Assembly (NCBI GenBank): GCA_964478075.1
Contig: CAYZGO010000004.1
Coordinates: 91,659 to 155,658, forward strand
Length of the DNA: 64,000 nucleotides
Reading direction: 5' to 3'
Source: DAOUEX01 sp034430235
GTDB taxonomy: Bacteria; Chloroflexota; Anaerolineae; UBA2200
Each line of letters begins with the position of its first letter. Position 1 is the stretch's first letter. Below, piece by piece: positions 62,065-64,000 of this stretch. The position numbers were made by a program, and so were the translations under genes. Below the pieces are notes generated by a model, which saw only the letters and a list, made by a program, of their open reading frames with translations, was not told the origin of the DNA and did no database searches.

Positions 62065-63912
62065 TCAGGGCTTGAGGAGCGCCTGCAACTCGTGGCGCGG
62101 CAAGTGCAAGACCTTCTCGAAGATCAACGGTTGAGGATGATCGTAGACGGTGAAACTCTCGTCAGCTCGCCCCAGGTCGAAAACAAGCCCTCGCGGTCTG
62201 TTCGCGGCAAGCAAGGGCGGAGTTGCTAGCGGCAGCCCAGCCCGTGGATTATCCAGCAGAGTGATGCCAGCCAGTTGTGGATACACAGTAGGTGCAGCAA
62301 CCAGTTTGAACCCCAGGCATTCGGCGAAGAGTTCCTGATAGTAGCGACTGGACAGCGGATAGCATTCTGCCAAGCGCGTGATCGGAGCATAGAGCCTGTC
62401 ACTGGAGAGCACGATGTAATCGCTGGCCTGGATGCCGTTCAGCAAGTGCTCCAGCTTGGTATCCGCGTCTGACGCATAGAAATCCTGCCTGAAAAAGACG
62501 TACTTCTTGGGGCATCCTCCGCCCTGGGCTGCAGAATGTACGGGGAGGGGATCGTCCCAGTACTCAGTCATCACCGTACTGCCTTCAGGCAGGTGCTGAC
62601 AAAGCCACGAACTGGCCTGCATCCAAGGGTGCACTTGCGCATAAATGCTGAGAAAAGCAAAGGCATAGAAAGCAGTAGAGACAAGCACGATGCAAAGCAA
62701 CGCGCCTAAGCCACACCTGACCGCCCGCCTTCTCCCTCGAGTGGCCACGGACGCCTCTACAGAGTCCCAGGCTCTCACCGACATAGCTGCCCCGGCCAGG
62801 CACAGGAACGGCAACAGCGGCAGTGTGTAGCGCATGAACTTGGCGTATGCTGCGCCCTGCATGAGGGCGTAGAGCAATGGCCAGGATAACAGTACCACTT
62901 CGCGGCGAGAACGCTTTCGCCTCAAACGAAGACCCAGGTACAGCAGGCCGCTGAGACCTAACAGCCCCAAAGGGAGCCCCATGGCGAACAGCAGTATCTG
63001 CCTGGCCTGGTAGAGATACGGCAGGGTGCCAGCGTATTGGCGCGTGTATGGGAAGTCAACCCACCCCTGAGACATGGCGACCTCCTGCACCACTCCCTGG
63101 CCAAAACTGTACCAGTCTATCAAGGCATAGGGCTCGAGCAGGACAAAGCAAAGCATGGTCAGGCTAAAGGTCAGCAACACACCGCGCCTCACCTGGCGCC
63201 ACACTGTTCTCAGCTTGGGCGCAACGCGGCCTTCGCCCGACTGCACGTGCCACGCAGAAGCAGCCCAGGCCACCAGTACCACAACAGCCAGGGGCAGTAC
63301 GCTCACCTTCGTAGCCAGAGCAACCCCGAACAACACGCCAAGCAGCGCACCGTCACGGAGCCGCCCGCTTTGTGCGACGTCTACTGCCTTGTTCATGGTC
63401 AGCAGCACAACGCTGGTAAGCACCGTGTCCACGGTGTAAAAGTGAGCTAACTGAATGTGCAGCACTGTGAAAGTGACAAAGGTTGCCGTCAGGACAGCAA
63501 CCCGCCGGTCGTAGACCTTGCGAGCCAGGAGATATGCAGCGTATACTGTGATTGTGTCAAAGAACGCAGAGAGCAGCCGACCAAGCAAGTAAAAGTGGGT
63601 TATGGAAGCCCATTCTGCACGCCAGAGCGCCAGGAGCCAAGAAAGCAGACGCAGCAGATAAATGGGAAAAGAGCCGTAAGCGAAGAAACGTGGATTGAGC
63701 GTGCTTTCAGGAGTCAGGATCACGCGCAGATTGTCCAGCAGCGATAGCCGCGTGATGACCATCAGTATCTGGCGCTCGTCCGGATGAAAGAAGAGTCCCC
63801 GGTCCCAATCGAGACCGTATACACGCAAGCTGAACGCCACCGGTAGAAGTACGGCCAATACCAGGCCAGCCCAATTTCGTCTTAACCAGCGGCTTAGAGG
63901 CTTAGCAGACAA
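62065..63912 (-). CDS. GT-C/PMT-like membrane glycosyltransferase
   Basis: The 615-residue protein has about 12 membrane helices and a C-terminal outer domain. The loop after helix 1, DWDRGLFFHPDERQILMVI, has the HPDE motif also found in the giant fusion at 45450-50030. The end, ADESFTVYDHPQPLIFEK, matches the end of its GT-C half. It is a member of the same GT-C group without the DUF2298 half. The listed start is a TTG at 63912 with AAAGGAG 12 bases upstream, a long spacing, so the start is uncertain. Confidence 0.88.
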   Translation of the reverse strand: MSAKPLSRWLRRNWAGLVLAVLLPVAFSLRVYGLDWDRGLFFHPDERQILMVITRLSLLDNLRVILTPESTLNPRFFAYGSFPIYLLRLLSWLLALWRAEWASITHFYLLGRLLSAFFDTITVYAAYLLARKVYDRRVAVLTATFVTFTVLHIQLAHFYTVDTVLTSVVLLTMNKAVDVAQSGRLRDGALLGVLFGVALATKVSVLPLAVVVLVAWAASAWHVQSGEGRVAPKLRTVWRQVRRGVLLTFSLTMLCFVLLEPYALIDWYSFGQGVVQEVAMSQGWVDFPYTRQYAGTLPYLYQARQILLFAMGLPLGLLGLSGLLYLGLRLRRKRSRREVVLLSWPLLYALMQGAAYAKFMRYTLPLLPFLCLAGAAMSVRAWDSVEASVATRGRRRAVRCGLGALLCIVLVSTAFYAFAFLSIYAQVHPWMQASSWLCQHLPEGSTVMTEYWDDPLPVHSAAQGGGCPKKYVFFRQDFYASDADTKLEHLLNGIQASDYIVLSSDRLYAPITRLAECYPLSSRYYQELFAECLGFKLVAAPTVYPQLAGITLLDNPRAGLPLATPPLLAANRPRGLVFDLGRADESFTVYDHPQPLIFEKVLHLPRHELQALLKP

Positions 63913-64000
63913 CCGAGATGACCGCTCCTTTCACTTAGAGGGTGTCTGAGAACTCCTTCGCGCGTGTCATTGCCTTTGGTCCTGGGCCACCTTTGTCCCT
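63913..64000. other. Right edge
   Basis: The last 88 bases hold the ribosome site AAAGGAG for the GT-C gene. Upstream of it is a possible 3' end of another leftward gene (codons ending AKEFSDTL and TAA at about 63935-63937), but it is too short to support a call. Confidence 0.3.

Noticed and set aside
63935..64000. IS end at the right edge (GAGGGTGTCTGAGAA)
   Set aside because: The motif recalls some insertion-sequence ends, but there is no transposase and no second end in the window.

Overview
The window is bacterial DNA, fairly GC-rich, and densely coded on both strands, with about 40 protein genes. I see no rRNA, tRNA or CRISPR array. The best guess for the host is a member of the Chloroflexota (Anaerolineae-like). 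The reason is the stack of DUF2298 / Chlor_Arch_YYY membrane proteins and an Agl23-type GT-C protein, families known mainly from Chloroflexota and archaea. This is an inference from protein families, not from a marker gene. Eight promoters of sigma-70 type were found by eye, all with a 17-base spacer, and at least two drive almost leaderless mRNAs.

Layout. 1-6610: an exported EF-hand protein cut by the left edge, a Nudix hydrolase, a DUF3786 protein, and a leftward operon of a repeat-containing membrane protein, a CLxCIGI mini-protein, a NapH-like iron-sulfur protein and an MFS transporter. 6590-8816: a repeat island with six palindromic repeats of exact 54-base period next to a REP-associated tyrosine transposase (RAYT), plus decayed sequence. 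8910-18459: a rightward, mostly overlapping operon for a surface glycan: two epimerases, two GT4 glycosyltransferases, two radical SAM enzymes, a hexapeptide acyltransferase and a flippase, followed by a separate GT2. 19658-23472: MutM, a DmpA-type peptidase, a PfkB kinase and a DegV gene broken by one amber codon.

23695-29723: a leftward cluster with the parts of a phosphodiester-linked surface decoration: a sulfatase/phosphotransferase-like membrane protein, a CDP-glycerol glycerophosphotransferase-like enzyme, an organophosphate-antiporter-like MFS, a nucleotidyltransferase fused to a methyltransferase, and a small AYIDPSTG protein. 30227-36898: a cysteine-rich protein, a methyltransferase, a nucleoside phosphorylase, a hybrid histidine kinase whose receiver lacks the phospho-acceptor Asp, and a DUF3795 protein. 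This part is bounded by a 48-base inverted repeat.

37304-57200: a 20-kb leftward series of very large membrane glycosyltransferases (GT-C), two with DUF2298 domains (one fused, one separate), one with an NHL propeller, plus a methyltransferase, a GT4 and a CDP-paratose 2-epimerase-like enzyme. A five-copy tandem array of structured elements sits inside it. 57201-63912: a decayed GT4 start, an LPG-synthase-TM/AglD-like membrane protein, a cysteine desulfurase-selenophosphate synthetase fusion, and another GT-C.

Taken together, the window is mostly a cell-envelope glycan locus. It is interspersed with several families of short palindromic or structured repeats, one of which lies beside its probable mobilising enzyme.
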